64,000 bases of DNA from Variovorax guangxiensis (GTDB lineage: Bacteria > Pseudomonadota > Gammaproteobacteria > Burkholderiales > Burkholderiaceae_C): contig NZ_RXFT01000020.1 of NCBI RefSeq assembly GCF_003952165.1, positions 1 to 64,000 on the forward strand. The letters are read 5' to 3'. The first letter of the stretch is position 1. Each line of letters begins with the position of its first letter. Below, piece by piece: positions 63,343-64,000 of this stretch. The notes beneath the pieces are model-generated. The model saw only the letters and a list, made by a program, of their open reading frames with translations, made no database searches and was not told the DNA's origin. A program made the translations under genes and the position numbers.

Positions 63343-64000
63343 TTACTGGAACGCCACTTCGGCGAAGCTGCGCAGCTTGCGGCTGTGCAGCCGGGTCGAG
63401 CCCTCGGCTCGAAGGATGTCGATGGCCCGCATGCCGATGCGCAGGTGCTGCTCCACGCGCTCGCGGTAGAAGTGGTTGGCCATGCCGGGCAGCTTGATCT
63501 CGCCGTGCAGCGGCTTGTCGCTCACGCACAGCAGGGTGCCGTAGGGCACGCGGAAGCGGAAGCCGTTGGCCGCGATGGTCGCGCTTTCCATGTCCAGGGC
63601 CACCGCGCGGCTCTGGCTGAAGCGGCGCTGCGGCTGGTTGCCCGGCAGCAGCTCCCAGTTGCGGTTGTCTGTGCTGGCCACGGTGCCGGTGCGCATGATC
63701 TTCTTCAGGTCGGGGCCCTCGTAGCGCGTGACGTCGGCCACTGCTTTTTCGAGTGCGAGCTGGATCTCCGACAGCGCCGGGATCGGCACCCACAGCGGCA
63801 GTTCCTCGTCGAGCACGTGGTCCTCGCGCACGTAGGCGTGGGCCAGCACGTAGTCGCCGAGCTGCTGCGTGTTGCGCAGGCCCGCGCAGTGGCCCAGCAT
63901 CATCCAGGCATGCGGGCGCAGCACCGCGATGTGGTCGGTGATGGTCTTGGCGTTGGCCGGGCCCACGCCGATGTTGACCATGGTGGTGCCGCTGCAGTCC
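63343..64000 (-). CDS. amn: AMP nucleosidase, C-terminal part
   Basis: The frame is open to the right edge; the visible 218 codons cover the C-terminal catalytic half of AMP nucleosidase, which splits AMP into adenine and ribose 5-phosphate. Diagnostic segments are DCSGTTMVNIGVGPANAKTI, HAWMMLGHCAGLRNTQQLGDYV and ALDMESATIAANGFRFRVPYGTLL with the DMES nucleoside-phosphorylase-like acid. The C terminus YRERVEQHLRIGMRAIDILR is intact. The N-terminal regulatory half is outside the window. A possible hairpin follows the stop. Confidence 0.95.
   Translation of the reverse strand, partial: DCSGTTMVNIGVGPANAKTITDHIAVLRPHAWMMLGHCAGLRNTQQLGDYVLAHAYVREDHVLDEELPLWVPIPALSEIQLALEKAVADVTRYEGPDLKKIMRTGTVASTDNRNWELLPGNQPQRRFSQSRAVALDMESATIAANGFRFRVPYGTLLCVSDKPLHGEIKLPGMANHFYRERVEQHLRIGMRAIDILRAEGSTRLHSRKLRSFAEVAFQ

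Overview
This window is high-GC, gene-dense proteobacterial chromosome, most like a betaproteobacterium of the Comamonadaceae (Variovorax or a close relative). That placement is inferred from gene content: four Bug-type solute receptors, a LysR / acyl-CoA dehydrogenase / Bug / CaiB-type CoA-transferase cluster, many LysR regulators and uniformly GC-rich coding sequence. No rRNA, tRNA, CRISPR array, insertion sequence or prophage was seen. About 60 protein genes are supported, two of them cut by the window edges (sodB at the left, amn at the right).

Layout. 1-6457 (minus): a tripartite RND efflux operon (adaptor, pump, outer-membrane lipoprotein) running into a SufR-like cysteine-cluster regulator and sodB. 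6780-7750 (plus): a PAAR-domain remnant fused to a small exported protein, coupled to a paralogue. 7762-16648 (plus): a complete kdp potassium-uptake operon, kdpFABC plus kdpDE, with three extra small genes and a candidate KdpE site. 16684-22800 (minus): a quinone-reductase-like dehydrogenase, a coupled glycosyltransferase / membrane protein / phosphatase operon, and the NAD-salvage pair nadM-Nudix and nadV. 22858-27572 (plus): a pseudouridine synthase, a winged-helix protein, and a QseBC-like two-component system next to a small exported repeat protein. 27613-36146: aquaporin, a dehydrogenase/LysR divergent pair, an orphan ABC binding protein, htpG behind a candidate heat-shock promoter, a lipoprotein and a Bug receptor. 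36154-41576: a likely surface-glycan or glycolipid locus (two glycosyltransferases, a diiron ferritin-like protein, an exported protein, and a divergent UDP-glucose dehydrogenase).

41562-46418 is a LysR-controlled acyl-CoA module. 46409-49745 carries an SrkA-like kinase, a DUF2855 protein and the ohr/ohrR peroxide-defence pair. 49909-52779 holds a MerR protein fused to a P-loop ATPase and a NodIJ-like ABC exporter. 53257-56394 is a four-gene operon with every junction an ATGA overlap: a lipoprotein, an exported protein, a duplicated-fold protein and an AbiEii-like nucleotidyltransferase. It is the best candidate here for an undescribed system. The right end holds a GST / flavin-oxidase-like pair, a cytochrome P450 with a divergent ArsR regulator around a 10-bp perfect dyad, tandemly duplicated Bug receptors, and amn.

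Functional themes are envelope and stress biology (efflux, superoxide and peroxide defence, heat shock, osmotic potassium uptake, lipoproteins), solute capture through orphan binding proteins, and NAD/nucleotide salvage. Product calls come from reading motifs and family resemblance; no database search was run.
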